Source of the DNA: an uncultured Alphaproteobacteria bacterium
GTDB lineage: Bacteria > Pseudomonadota > Alphaproteobacteria > UBA3830
Direction of reading: 5' to 3'
Assembly: GCA_905233185.1 (NCBI GenBank)
Contig: CAJODB010000003.1
Location: 30,137 to 94,136 of the forward strand
Length of the DNA stretch: 64,000 bases
The notes beneath the pieces were generated by a model. It had not been told where the DNA came from. It saw only the letters and a list, made by a program, of their open reading frames with translations, and searched no databases. Positions within the stretch are counted from its first letter, which is position 1; each line of letters begins with the position of its first letter. Positions 29,742 to 40,324 of the stretch are shown here, piece by piece. The translations under genes and the position numbers were made by a program.

Positions 29742-30320
29742 ATGTTTTCAGCTACAATTGAATATTCAGAAAAAGCATTAGAACCATTTTTATCATCGGA
29801 AACAATTAATTATCATTATGGGAAGCATCATACTGGATATGCCAATACTCTTAATTCATTGATAGAAAATACAGAATTCAAAAATTTATCTTTAGAACAG
29901 ATAATAATAAAAACGCGTAATCATAATCCGAAAATTTTTAATAATGCTGCTCAACTTTTTAATCACGATTTTTATTGGAAATGTTTAAAAAAATCTTCGG
30001 AACTTCCTTCTGCAAAATTATTAAATTTAGTGAATAATCAATTTGGGGATTTCGATAAATTTCGCAACGAATATATAATTTTTGCAGGTACTATGTTTGG
30101 AAGTGGTTGGAGTTGGCTTGTTCAAGAGAATGGCGTACTGAAATTTTTGAATACAACAAATGCGGAAAATCCTATTGGTTCAGGAGCGACTCCTTTGTGT
30201 GTTGTAGATCTCTGGGAACATGCATATTACATCGATTATCGTAATAACAGAGCGGAATATATTAAAAAAATTATTATGAATTGTATAAATTGGAATTTTT
30301 GCGAATCTCAGTTGCAATAA
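29742..30320 (+). CDS. sodB: Fe/Mn superoxide dismutase
   Basis: ETINYHYGKHHTGYANTLN; AAQLFNHDFYWKCL; FGSGWSWLVQENGVL; DLWEHAYYIDYRNNRAEYI. Confidence 0.95.
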   Translation: MFSATIEYSEKALEPFLSSETINYHYGKHHTGYANTLNSLIENTEFKNLSLEQIIIKTRNHNPKIFNNAAQLFNHDFYWKCLKKSSELPSAKLLNLVNNQFGDFDKFRNEYIIFAGTMFGSGWSWLVQENGVLKFLNTTNAENPIGSGATPLCVVDLWEHAYYIDYRNNRAEYIKKIIMNCINWNFCESQLQ

Positions 30321-30334
30321 TAATTTTATAGCTA

Positions 30335-31399
30335 GTGCAAGAAAAAAATATGGTTACAGTTTTCACTATTATTGCAGTTCTCCAAGTTTTAGCTGGTTAT
30401 GTTTGTGCAAAAGGCATTTATTGTATTACAAAAATCACTTGGTTAAGTGTTGCGGTTGTTTTGTTGTCTATAACTGCTCCTCTTTCTTTTGGAGCGATAA
30501 GAAATTCGTTAAAATGTTATTGGCTAATAGATTTGATCTGTAATATTGGTTATATCTACTTAGGCTTTATTCTATACTTTTCGATTTTTTGTGTTTTTGC
30601 ATTTATTATTTACAAACTTAATAGCGGAATCGATTTACAAAAAGTTTTATCTGGCGGCTTAATTGTTGTTTTGCTTATTTTATTGGCAGGATATGTCAAT
30701 GCATTAAATCCGCGATTGAAAAAAATCAAAATTCCATATGATCATAATCTAAAGATATGTTTTGTTTCTGATATTCATGTCGGTTCTATAAACACTATAA
30801 CAACTCTCGAAAAAGTTTCGGCTCTTATAGAACAAGCTAATCCTGATATGATTATTCTTGGCGGTGATGTTATTGATATGCGAGGATTGCATAATTATGG
30901 TGGTGAATTTGTAAGCATTATGCAAAAAATAACGTCGAAATATAGAACTTATGCAGTAATAGGGAATCATGAAATTTACACAGGTGCGCAAGATTGCATA
31001 AATCTTATGAAAAAGGCAGGTGTTTCTATGCTTTTGGACAGTTATGTGACTTTCGATAACTTAGATATTATCGGACGGCTTGATGAAACAGTTTATCGCA
31101 GAAAATCTTTGCAAGAAATAATGCCTGGTGGTTTGGAAAATACGCTTGTTGTTGATCATTCTCCTGGTTCAATTGATGAGTCGATAAAAAACAAAGTATT
31201 TTTGCATCTATCCGGACATACTCATGGTGGTCAAATATTTCCTTTGAATTTTCTTACGAGCTTTTTGTACAAACCAACTGCTGTATTGGATAAGGATTGC
31301 GATACATATTTTTATATAAGTACTGGCGCCGGCTTTTGGGGGCCACCTTATCGTATTGGAAATGTTCCAGAAGTAGTATTGATAGAATTGGGAAAGTAA
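30335..31399 (+). CDS. Membrane-anchored calcineurin-like metallophosphoesterase
   Basis: FVSDIHVGS; ILGGDVIDMRG; VIGNHEIYTG; LSGHTHGGQIFP; N-terminal TM helices. Confidence 0.9.
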   Translation: MQEKNMVTVFTIIAVLQVLAGYVCAKGIYCITKITWLSVAVVLLSITAPLSFGAIRNSLKCYWLIDLICNIGYIYLGFILYFSIFCVFAFIIYKLNSGIDLQKVLSGGLIVVLLILLAGYVNALNPRLKKIKIPYDHNLKICFVSDIHVGSINTITTLEKVSALIEQANPDMIILGGDVIDMRGLHNYGGEFVSIMQKITSKYRTYAVIGNHEIYTGAQDCINLMKKAGVSMLLDSYVTFDNLDIIGRLDETVYRRKSLQEIMPGGLENTLVVDHSPGSIDESIKNKVFLHLSGHTHGGQIFPLNFLTSFLYKPTAVLDKDCDTYFYISTGAGFWGPPYRIGNVPEVVLIELGK

Positions 31400-31535
31400 A
31401 TTTTTATACTTTTCTCTCAATCTTGTATTATACATTTTTTATTAAGTTGATTTTTACGTTGTTTCAATGTATAGCTACAGCGATTTTTATTATTGTTGTT
31501 TAGTGTTGTAAAGAATTCAGTGGAAGAAAAATAAT

Positions 31536-33725
31536 ATGAAAAAGATATTGATGCTGTTACCTACTTTATGCTGGGTAAATAATCCTGTTATAGGAATGGA
31601 TTTATCAGAAGGACCAATTACTCCGGAGGCTTATACACAACTTTGCGAAGAAGTTAAGGTGAAAGGTAGGCAATGTGATGTATGGGAAAAAATTGATGCA
31701 GCATATGTTTTATCGTGTAATAGTACAGATATTTCAACAATAACTCCTGAAGCTGCGCAGATAGTGACAGGCTTGCTAACTGGATATTTTGATAAAGATG
31801 GCAATGCTATAGACGATCTTGAAGATATTGAAGCTGAATATCAAGCGAAAGCACGTCTTTCATATAGCATTTCTTTATTCAAATTAAATCAATCTGCAGT
31901 GAAGTTTTTGAAATATCTTTTTAAAAGCGAAGGGCAGGAAAGCAAGTTATTACAAACTCTTCCGCAAGAAAATCGCTATATGGCTCGATTCCTTTATGGA
32001 CTTTCCCTGAATAAAGAAGATAGATCTAATGACGCAGTTGTTGTTTTACGTATATTTTTCAAAGGAAAGAGTGGAAAAATGAGGGAAGAAATAAACTTAT
32101 TTCCTTTAAAATTTCATGCTCTTATAAGATGTGCTCATTCTTATGCTTTGTTTGAATTATCAAAAAAGGTAACGGATAATATTTTTAATGTATTATCGCC
32201 GATGTTTAAAAAAGAAGATAGTTCAGGAACAGAGTTATTGGAAACAATTGATACAGCTCCTGATATAAAAACCTTTGCGAGGTTCAGATACGGACAAGGA
32301 TTTTTTGAGAGGAAAAATCCATCAAAAACCATTGAAGTATTAGCTCCTCTTTTTGATGGGGAACATGTAGAAAATGTTGAATATCTCGCTCCCTTGCTAA
32401 GAGCGCAAGCGATTTTTTTCTATTCTTTATCGCTTTCAAAAATGGGTAGATCTTTAGATGCGTTATTTATGATTAGAAGATTATTTAATATAGAAACTGG
32501 TGGTACCAGACAATTGATTGAGTATTTACCAGCTGATCAACAAGCTATATCTAGAGTTCTTCATGCAAATGCTATTTTTGCTTCGGGTAGACTTGAAGCA
32601 ATAGAACCAATTTTGGCACCTTTATTCAAAAAGAAAGAAGAATTATTAAAGAAACTCGATATAGTTTCACAAGTCGCTTCTCGAATTCATTATGCAGCGT
32701 CTTTATTTAATGCGGATAAATATGGAGAAGCAGAAAATATATTGCAGCCACTATTTATTGGTTGCAGAAATTCTTTATTGAAATCTGTTTCTCCAGAAGC
32801 TCAGCAATTAGCTCGGCTTTTAATGGTTCGTTCTTTAATGGCATTGGGGCGAAATTTCGAGGCTTCGCAAATGCTGAGCCATTTTTTTAAAGAAGATGGC
32901 AATGGAACGGCTGTATTTTATCAATTAAAGCCTGATGACCAAGCGATTACTCGTTTTTATTATGGTTGTGCATTACAAGGTTGTTTATTAGAAGGTAGTA
33001 CAGCAAGAGCGGTTATGGTATTTGAACCTTTATTTTATGCTGAAAATGGTGCAGAATCTGATGTATATAAGCAACTAAATCATACGAATGAAGCACTTGC
33101 TCGATTCTTTTATGCTGTGGCTCTTTCAAAAATTATGGAAGATGAAAAAGCTTTAACTATTTTGAATCCTTTTTTTGATTCTGATGGTTCAGGTACTCAT
33201 TTATTAGCAGAACTTCCTCCTAAAAAACAAGCTAGTGCTCGATTTTACTATGGTTGTATGGCTTTCAACAAAAGTAGATATGATGAATCTTTGAAGATAT
33301 TAGGGCAATTCTTTCCCGATTTAATAATGTCTTCTGAAGAAAAAATAGGAACAGGAGATGTTCATACTACAGAAAAAGCAGAAGTAAGTGATTCTTCTCA
33401 AGCTGTAGATGTTTCTGCAACAGGAGTGGTAATTCCTGTTAGTAGTACAGATGCTGTTGTTGAATCGCTAGAGACAGAATCAGAGTCTGAAAAACCGTTG
33501 GAACCATCGCAAGCTTTTGCTTTACTAGAACCATTTCAACAGGTCAAAGCAAAGTTTCGTTATTTAGCTTCATTAAAATTTAGGAAAGAATTGCGAAAAG
33601 GAAAAGCTATATTATTAAATTTAGTTAGTGATATTGATGCTCTTAATATTGGCTTAAATCCTACGGAATTATTTATTTTGCAAGAATTGGGGCCACAAAT
33701 ACTGGAAAGCAAAGATGGTGAATGA
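31536..33725 (+). CDS. Secreted hypothetical protein with tandem TPR-like repeats
   Basis: Signal-like MKKILMLLPTLCWVNNPVIG; repeated pattern of 'PLF...G(T/S)xLLxxLxPxxQAxARFxYGxAL'. Confidence 0.75.
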   Translation: MKKILMLLPTLCWVNNPVIGMDLSEGPITPEAYTQLCEEVKVKGRQCDVWEKIDAAYVLSCNSTDISTITPEAAQIVTGLLTGYFDKDGNAIDDLEDIEAEYQAKARLSYSISLFKLNQSAVKFLKYLFKSEGQESKLLQTLPQENRYMARFLYGLSLNKEDRSNDAVVVLRIFFKGKSGKMREEINLFPLKFHALIRCAHSYALFELSKKVTDNIFNVLSPMFKKEDSSGTELLETIDTAPDIKTFARFRYGQGFFERKNPSKTIEVLAPLFDGEHVENVEYLAPLLRAQAIFFYSLSLSKMGRSLDALFMIRRLFNIETGGTRQLIEYLPADQQAISRVLHANAIFASGRLEAIEPILAPLFKKKEELLKKLDIVSQVASRIHYAASLFNADKYGEAENILQPLFIGCRNSLLKSVSPEAQQLARLLMVRSLMALGRNFEASQMLSHFFKEDGNGTAVFYQLKPDDQAITRFYYGCALQGCLLEGSTARAVMVFEPLFYAENGAESDVYKQLNHTNEALARFFYAVALSKIMEDEKALTILNPFFDSDGSGTHLLAELPPKKQASARFYYGCMAFNKSRYDESLKILGQFFPDLIMSSEEKIGTGDVHTTEKAEVSDSSQAVDVSATGVVIPVSSTDAVVESLETESESEKPLEPSQAFALLEPFQQVKAKFRYLASLKFRKELRKGKAILLNLVSDIDALNIGLNPTELFILQELGPQILESKDGE

Positions 33726-33761
33726 TATTCTTTCAGAAAAGTTTTTGCTGGTATTATATAA

Positions 33762-34388
33762 ATGATTCTGGAAAGAGTTTCTGTTACTGGGGCATTAGAA
33801 ACAAACACTTATTTTTATGTTGATAATGAAACGAATCATGGTGTTATTATTGATCCCGGAGCAGAAGCAACAAAACTATCTAAAATAATTCGGAACAAAG
33901 AGTGGATTATTGAGAAAATTCTTATAACGCATGGGCATTTTGATCATATAGGAGCTGTTGAACAATTACATAACGAGTTTGATATACCATATTTTATTCA
34001 TAGGAATGGAGAGAAATATCTTACTGATATTTCATATAATCTGTCTGTTTTCTATGAGCCTTATATTATTCTTAAAGATGCGAATTATTTTGAAGATAGT
34101 GATGCTTTTTCTATTGGAGAAGCAAAAAATGCGCAATTGCAGGTAATACATACTCCTGGGCATACAACAGATTCGGTTGTTTTTTATGATTATAAAAATG
34201 GAATTGCTTTTTCAGGGGATACAATCTTCAAAAATTCAGTTGGGGCGGTTCATTTCCCGGGAGGAAACGCGCGCCAATTAGTCGATAGTATTTTTACTCA
34301 CATATTTGCGCTTCCTGAAGAAACTCTTTTATATTCAGGACATTCGGATGTTACAAGTGTAGGAGCAGAAAAAAATAGATATGAATAA
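33762..34388 (+). CDS. MBL-fold metallo-hydrolase (GloB-like)
   Basis: ILITHGHFDHIGAVEQL; VIHTPGHTTDSVVFYD; FSGDTIF; LLYSGHSDVTS. Confidence 0.9.
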   Translation: MILERVSVTGALETNTYFYVDNETNHGVIIDPGAEATKLSKIIRNKEWIIEKILITHGHFDHIGAVEQLHNEFDIPYFIHRNGEKYLTDISYNLSVFYEPYIILKDANYFEDSDAFSIGEAKNAQLQVIHTPGHTTDSVVFYDYKNGIAFSGDTIFKNSVGAVHFPGGNARQLVDSIFTHIFALPEETLLYSGHSDVTSVGAEKNRYE

Positions 34389-35511
34389 TAAAATGATTAG
34401 CATAAAAAAATTTGCGTTACTATTGGTTATTTTTTCGCTTTTACTATCATCAAATAACGTTCAAGGAAAATCTTTGATAATAGAGAAACAAGGAAGCTTT
34501 TTTGTCGGTGGGAAAAGCATAAAGATAAAAGGCGAATATAATTCAAAAAAATGGGGACGGCCGCAAGGGCAAACTCGTCACGGTGATCATGCATATGTTT
34601 TCTACCAAATTCCAGAAAATGCTTATAAATATCCAGTGGTATTTCTTCATGGAGCTGCTCAATCTGGAAAATGTTGGGAAACAACGCCAGATGGACGTGA
34701 TGGTTTTCAGAATATTTTTCTCAAATATGGTTATTCAGTATATATCATAGATCAACCACGGCGGGGACGGGCAGGACTTGGTTTACATAATTACACTATA
34801 AAGACAGCTAACGTAGATCAGTTTTGTTTTGATATTTTTCGTTTTGGGCTTTGGCCGCATTACTATAAAAATGTTCAATTCCCGACAGATTCTGATTCTT
34901 TAAATCAATTTTTCTGTCAAACTACTCCGAATACGGGTGAACATAATAGAAAATTAATTGCGGATGCTGTATCAGATCTGTTTAATAAAATTGGTGACGG
35001 AATACTGATTACGCATTCGCAGGGTGGTGAGAATGGTTGGTATGCGGCTATGACCAACAGTAGAATAAAAGCGATCGTAGCTATTGAGCCTGCGAGTGGT
35101 TTTCCTTTTCCAGAAGGGGAATGTCCGGGAATTATAAAAAGTTCGTCAGGAATATTACGTACTACATCAGTTAGCAAGAATAGTTTTATGAGGTTAACAA
35201 GAATTCCTATTGTAATATATTATGGTGATAATATTCCATCAAAAGCAAACGATATACCCGGACAAGATAATTGGTACCAAAGATTAGTGATGGCTCAAAA
35301 ATGGGCCGCCACAATAAATAGATATGGAGGAAATGCTGTAGTCGTGCATCTTCCTAAGATTGGAATTTTCGGAAATACACATTTTATGTTTATGGATAAG
35401 AATAATAAGCAGATAGCAAAGTTGATCTTCGTATTTTTGAGAAAAAAGGGCTTTGAAAAAAGAAAAATTATCGAACAAACAAAAAAACAAAAGAAAATTT
35501 CAAAAGAATAA
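34381..35511 (+). CDS. Secreted alpha/beta hydrolase
   Basis: VVFLHGAAQSGKCWETTPDGRDGF; GDGILITHSQGGENGW; N-terminal signal; overlaps the upstream gene. Confidence 0.82.
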   Translation: MNNKMISIKKFALLLVIFSLLLSSNNVQGKSLIIEKQGSFFVGGKSIKIKGEYNSKKWGRPQGQTRHGDHAYVFYQIPENAYKYPVVFLHGAAQSGKCWETTPDGRDGFQNIFLKYGYSVYIIDQPRRGRAGLGLHNYTIKTANVDQFCFDIFRFGLWPHYYKNVQFPTDSDSLNQFFCQTTPNTGEHNRKLIADAVSDLFNKIGDGILITHSQGGENGWYAAMTNSRIKAIVAIEPASGFPFPEGECPGIIKSSSGILRTTSVSKNSFMRLTRIPIVIYYGDNIPSKANDIPGQDNWYQRLVMAQKWAATINRYGGNAVVVHLPKIGIFGNTHFMFMDKNNKQIAKLIFVFLRKKGFEKRKIIEQTKKQKKISKE

Positions 35512-35528
35512 CTGTTTTTTATAAATAA

Positions 35529-36587
35529 TTATTTAGTAATCGCATTTACATAGTTATTTTTATCATCTTCTATAATTGCATTTATTTGATCTAATGTCGG
35601 TGTATCAATCATTTCACCAAGTTTAAAATCCCAAATAACGGGTTTGAAAATACTTTTTGCTCCGCTGGGGTCATCGGTCAATTCTCCTACAAGAACTCTA
35701 TCTCCGCATTCATATAAATCTACTCTAATGAGGGGGAAATGTTTCGATATTTTCTCAGCAAGCATTATCATTTTTTCAAGATGTTTAGGTTTTGGAAGAT
35801 AGTTATTTTTTCGTCCATCTGTAGTAAACGGTAGTACATTCCATTCAGGTAAAGAATAAAACGATAACTCTTTATTATCGGCATTAACATTATGTGAATT
35901 ATTATTTTCTTTTTCCGTAGAAAGGCAGTAAGCGAATAAAACTTTTCCAAAAGAACAGAAAAATTTATAGTCGATAACATCTGATTGATCAAAATTCTCA
36001 AGATATTCTTCAGCTATTATGCGATTTTCTTTTATATTTTTCATTGATCTGACGGTTTCACAAAAATTCTCTAATTTGTTAATTGTTTCTGTTATATCGA
36101 TTTTGCTTTTGTCTTTTACAACTATTACCTGTCTACCATGACAACCTCGAACAGTTTTTAAAACAAAACTATTCGGTAATTTATTCCATTCTATATCAGA
36201 GGCTTTGTTCCATACTCCCAGCAATTTTACTACGTATTCTTCACCGACAAGATTGGCGACGATCTTTTTTAAGGTATATTTGTTGTTTAAAGGCTCTGTA
36301 ATAGGACTTCTGCAGTAATAGTTATGAAAAATATAACCTACTTTATCATTTAGTGTGCGCGGATTGTCATAATCAGCGAAATATTCTCCTCCAAGCTTGA
36401 GAAAATTAAGTTCCCGTGTTCCCGATTTACACTTCCGTAATAATTTGTGGGTAATGAGTAGCTCATTAAAAGGTGTTTGATCGAGAAAATATCGATCATA
36501 AAAATGTGATAACGAAAATCCGATCATTAATGCAGCAAAAATCCAAATTTTTCTTGCGCTTTTCGCGTGCCGATGAAATGTAAACAT
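35529..36587 (-). CDS. TupA-like ATP-grasp / polysaccharide-related protein
   Basis: VGYIFHNYYCRSPITEPLNNKYTLKKIVANLVGEEYVVKLLGVWNKASDIEWNKLPNSFVLKTVRGCHGRQVIVVKDK; IRVDLYECGDRVLVGELTDDPSG. Confidence 0.75.
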   Translation of the reverse strand: MFTFHRHAKSARKIWIFAALMIGFSLSHFYDRYFLDQTPFNELLITHKLLRKCKSGTRELNFLKLGGEYFADYDNPRTLNDKVGYIFHNYYCRSPITEPLNNKYTLKKIVANLVGEEYVVKLLGVWNKASDIEWNKLPNSFVLKTVRGCHGRQVIVVKDKSKIDITETINKLENFCETVRSMKNIKENRIIAEEYLENFDQSDVIDYKFFCSFGKVLFAYCLSTEKENNNSHNVNADNKELSFYSLPEWNVLPFTTDGRKNNYLPKPKHLEKMIMLAEKISKHFPLIRVDLYECGDRVLVGELTDDPSGAKSIFKPVIWDFKLGEMIDTPTLDQINAIIEDDKNNYVNAITK

Positions 36588-36795
36588 TGCTATTCTGCAG
36601 TTTCTTTATATAAACTTATGGTAATATTGTACGCCTTTGCATAAAAATCACAATCTTGAAACTTTTTAGTATTAAAAGATCTCTAGGATATTGTAGATTA
36701 ATCAAATATAAGCTGTAAAAAATAGTATCAATGTTTCATTGAAGATATAATGAAAACCCTGTATCAAAAATTATTGAGCTACAATATATCGATTG

Positions 36796-38268
36796 CTACT
36801 GTACAAGCGTTTTTGGTACAAATATTGCTGTATAAGCATCCATGCAATGCCATCGCAAGTAATAATTCTGCATTTTTTCATGCGACAACAGATAATCCAT
36901 GTCCTGACCAAAAGTTGGGAACAGAATTATTGTGTTTTCATCTGCAAGATCCAAATCGTTTACCAATCTAACGGCATTAACCTCATATGTGTACTTAAAA
37001 TTCAAGAAAAAGTTCCAATTGAAAAAGGTGATTATCCTGGTACCAATTGGATCTGGAGCGGCATTGTTAAAAATCACACATATGATTCTTTTTCCCTGCA
37101 CTGATTGCTTATACAAGTAATCAACAACCTGTATATCATAATGCCTTTTTTCGTACATTCGATTCAGATGCGCAGCACTTGTATACACATCTTTCCAAAG
37201 CGGGAGTAACATCAAACACACCGCTCCGAGCTGTATCCACAAATTGTTATATTTGCGCAAAGAATGCAAAAAGCTCGCAAACGCAGGAAGACTTAAAATC
37301 ACTGGAGGAAGAAAAAGATAAATCGAGTGTAGATTCAGGAAAAATATCGCAAAGAAATACCCCCCCCCGGCAAAAAGTAGAGAATCCACAAAAAGGGCCT
37401 TTTTATCATCATAGTAAATTATAGAAAACGATCTTACAACACACAATATTCCTGTCATCCACAAGATGGGTTCTAAATTCAGTAGTTCCAAAACCAAAGC
37501 TAATCCACGTAATTCAGAACGCCCTATTTTGTATGTCCAATTTGGCGGGTTTTGAAACCACAAATATGCGTATGTCGCAATGTAACTCAAGGCAACAATA
37601 ATGAGAGCTCCATAAAATAGGCGATCTTTCTTCGTAAGTTGCTTAAACCCAAATAAAAATCTCGTAAATGCAATGATTAAAAACGTTCCGAAAATCGGTT
37701 CTTTTGCATAAGTCATGTATGCCGCAATGAATAACGACACGACATAGTACTTTGTGGATTGCATCTTCTCTGCTTTCCATAAACTCAGCATGAACGTCGC
37801 ATACAAAATCCAGATTACCCTCTCTGCACTCGTAAGCGTTATGTTCACTCCCCAAAAGCTTGCTGAAAACACCAGAATCGCAATAGCAACCAAGCTAGCA
37901 AAATAGTCATTGTCTGTTATCTTTAGCAGAAAATTTAACAAAAATATCATACCGACAAGGAATGAAAAGCTGTTCCAAAGATAGTGTGCTGTTACGGTAT
38001 TTCCAAATGGCATAAGTAGCAGGATATTGTAATCAGCCAATCCTAGTGGCCAAAATCTTCCATCTGCCTGCCAACCAAAAATAGGTTTTCCAATGGCAGT
38101 GGAAGTCCAAAACTGGCAATCATCTCCGTAGACCCAATTGGCATCATACATGATAAGGGTTATTCCAAATGCAATCGCGATTCCTATTATCGAATAGGCG
38201 ATGGTTTTATTTATCTGAATATTTGAATTGCTAATTTTCTGAAAACCATCAAGAATACTCTTTAACAT
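36796..38268 (-). CDS. Multi-TM glycosyltransferase-like (GT-C type) membrane protein carrying an in-frame G9 tract
   Basis: About ten TM segments; YGDDCQFW near the first periplasmic loop; ...LLFAGGGYFFAIFF... encoded through GGGGGGGGG. Confidence 0.65.
   Translation of the reverse strand: MLKSILDGFQKISNSNIQINKTIAYSIIGIAIAFGITLIMYDANWVYGDDCQFWTSTAIGKPIFGWQADGRFWPLGLADYNILLLMPFGNTVTAHYLWNSFSFLVGMIFLLNFLLKITDNDYFASLVAIAILVFSASFWGVNITLTSAERVIWILYATFMLSLWKAEKMQSTKYYVVSLFIAAYMTYAKEPIFGTFLIIAFTRFLFGFKQLTKKDRLFYGALIIVALSYIATYAYLWFQNPPNWTYKIGRSELRGLALVLELLNLEPILWMTGILCVVRSFSIIYYDDKKALFVDSLLFAGGGYFFAIFFLNLHSIYLFLPPVILSLPAFASFLHSLRKYNNLWIQLGAVCLMLLPLWKDVYTSAAHLNRMYEKRHYDIQVVDYLYKQSVQGKRIICVIFNNAAPDPIGTRIITFFNWNFFLNFKYTYEVNAVRLVNDLDLADENTIILFPTFGQDMDYLLSHEKMQNYYLRWHCMDAYTAIFVPKTLVQ
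37360..37368 (-). repeat. In-frame G9 homopolymer (C9 on +) inside the membrane protein gene
   Basis: + strand aaataCCCCCCCCCggcaaaaag; codons GCC GGG GGG GGG TAT TTC on minus. Confidence 0.9.
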
Positions 38269-38692
38269 GACACTACATCACACTACAAAAACTACACAAC
38301 AAAAATACAAATAATTTTTTTAATATCCTAAATAAAAATATAGAAATACAATAAATTAAGCAAATAAAAATAAAAGAATAATTGGAAGTGTTAGTAAAGA
38401 TATAAGTGAAAATTCTGCAGCAAAAATATTGAGTCGCAGTACAATTTCGGGAATTATTATTGAGATATATATTCTGTATAAAAAACGAAAGTTATTTCAG
38501 AGCTCGAAGAATTAGAGGAAAACATAGTCAATGAACCGCAAGAAAAACTATATGCGGGTATATGAATTAACTCAATTGGGCAGACTTTTATTCTTTCTCA
38601 TATGTATCATTTTTTATGATTTTTGATTAAAATCATAGGAGCGGTTTTTGTTTTGGTTATTTGTGTTAGTTGAATATTTGAAAGCGTAAACG

Positions 38693-39460
38693 ATGATTGC
38701 GACTTTAGGAAGATATACTCTTGCGTCACTTCGGGAAATAGGGAGAATTTCTGTTTTTATAACGAAAGGAGTGCGTTGCTGTTTTACTCCACCGTTCTAT
38801 TTTCGAGAAATTTTGCGTCACATTATTTCAATTGGTTTTTATTCGCTTCCCATAGTCGGACTTACTGCTATTTTTGCAGGCATGGCTTTAGCTTTGCAAA
38901 TGCATGTAGGGTTTACTCGTTTTAATGCTGAAGGAGCAATCGCATCAGTTGTTCTTATCGGAATTACTCGAGAACTTGGTCCTGTTTTTGCGGGATTAAT
39001 GGTTGCAGGGCGTATGAGTTCATCTATGGCGGCGGAAATAGGTTCTATGAGAGTTAGTGAACAGATTGATGCTCTCATGACTATGAGTGTGGATCCGTAT
39101 AAATTCCTTGTCGCTCCACGAATTATTTCATCGGTTTTAACAATGCCGTTTTTGGTTCTTATCGCTGATATTATTGGTGTTATGGGAGGTTTTTTGGTTG
39201 CTACAACACTTCTCGATTACTCAACAGGATCTTATATAACTCAGACTGCTAATAACTTTGAGCTTTGGGATGTATTGTCAGGCTTATTTAAGGCTGCAGC
39301 GTTCGGATTTTCTATCGCCGGATTCGGATGCTACCATGGGTTCTTCAGTGATTTAGGAGCTCGAGGAGTTGGACGCGCGACAACAAGTGCTGTTGTGTCT
39401 TCATGTATAGGAATTTTAGCGCTGAATTATCTTCTTACAGCATTATTTTTCGGAGCATAG
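38693..39460 (+). CDS. mlaE: MlaE-family ABC transporter permease
   Basis: GLTAIFAGMALALQMHVGFTRF; ITRELGPVFAGLMVAGRMSSSMAAEIGSMRVSEQIDALMTM. Confidence 0.93.
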   Translation: MIATLGRYTLASLREIGRISVFITKGVRCCFTPPFYFREILRHIISIGFYSLPIVGLTAIFAGMALALQMHVGFTRFNAEGAIASVVLIGITRELGPVFAGLMVAGRMSSSMAAEIGSMRVSEQIDALMTMSVDPYKFLVAPRIISSVLTMPFLVLIADIIGVMGGFLVATTLLDYSTGSYITQTANNFELWDVLSGLFKAAAFGFSIAGFGCYHGFFSDLGARGVGRATTSAVVSSCIGILALNYLLTALFFGA

Positions 39461-39467
39461 ATAAAAA

Positions 39468-40226
39468 ATGAGAAATATTATATCTATTAATAATATTCAT
39501 AAGTCATTTGCGGGGCTGCATGTTTTAAACGGATTATCTCTTGAAATTTCAGAGAAAGAAACACATGTAATTTTGGGACAATCAGGATGCGGAAAGTCAG
39601 TTTTACTGAAATGTTTACTTGGAATTTTTGAAGTAGATTCAGGTGAAATTACAGTTGCGGGAATTAGTGTAAACGATAAGCAAAGATCTAAAGAGTATAT
39701 GCAGAAATTTAGCATTTTATTTCAAGGAAATGCTTTGTTTGATTCCATGACAGTTATCGAAAATGTAGAGTTCGGAATAAAGCAATCACTGAAACATAAA
39801 CATCTTAATAGTAAAGAAATTAGGAAAATCGCTGAAGAAAAAATAATCTCTGTTGGATTAGAATCTCGCGTGTTTGATATATACCCTGCGGAAATGTCAG
39901 GAGGTATGCAAAAAAGAGCGGCTCTTGCAAGAGCTATAGCAGTTGAGCCGGAAGTCCTTTTATTTGATGAACCAACATCAGGTTTAGACCCGATTACAGG
40001 TGGACTGATTTGTAATTTGCTAAGAGATACTGTAAAGAAACTTGGTATTACATCTCTGACCATAACACACGATTTGAAAGTCGCAGAATTTTTATCGGAT
40101 AGAGTTTCTGTAATCAATAAAGGCACTGTCGCGTGGATTGGACAAGCGAAGAATATGAAAAACTGCGGGAATGAATTTGTAGAAGAGTTCTATCGAGCAT
40201 CGAATGTTATATCTGCGAGACATTAA
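39468..40226 (+). CDS. mlaF: MlaF-family ABC transporter ATP-binding protein
   Basis: ILGQSGCGKSVLLKCLLGIFEVDSG; EMSGGMQKRAALARAIAVEPEVLLFDEPTSGLDPI. Confidence 0.93.
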   Translation: MRNIISINNIHKSFAGLHVLNGLSLEISEKETHVILGQSGCGKSVLLKCLLGIFEVDSGEITVAGISVNDKQRSKEYMQKFSILFQGNALFDSMTVIENVEFGIKQSLKHKHLNSKEIRKIAEEKIISVGLESRVFDIYPAEMSGGMQKRAALARAIAVEPEVLLFDEPTSGLDPITGGLICNLLRDTVKKLGITSLTITHDLKVAEFLSDRVSVINKGTVAWIGQAKNMKNCGNEFVEEFYRASNVISARH

Positions 40227-40246
40227 AGAGTAGTTGTTGTTCGTGG

Positions 40247-40280
40247 TAATCAAGAAAATTGATTTAACGTTTCTTGGTTA
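40247..40280 (+). terminator. Hairpin after mlaF, possible terminator
   Basis: TAATCAAGAAA/TTTCTTGGTTA, 11 bp with one G-U pair. Confidence 0.45.
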
Positions 40281-40324
40281 ATTTCTTCTATCATAATAAA
40301 TATCTAAAAATCGAAATGCTGTTT

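Noticed and set aside
38270-38320. CACTACA-type short direct repeats upstream of the membrane protein gene
   Set aside because: Too short and irregular in an AT-rich intergenic region to support a functional claim.
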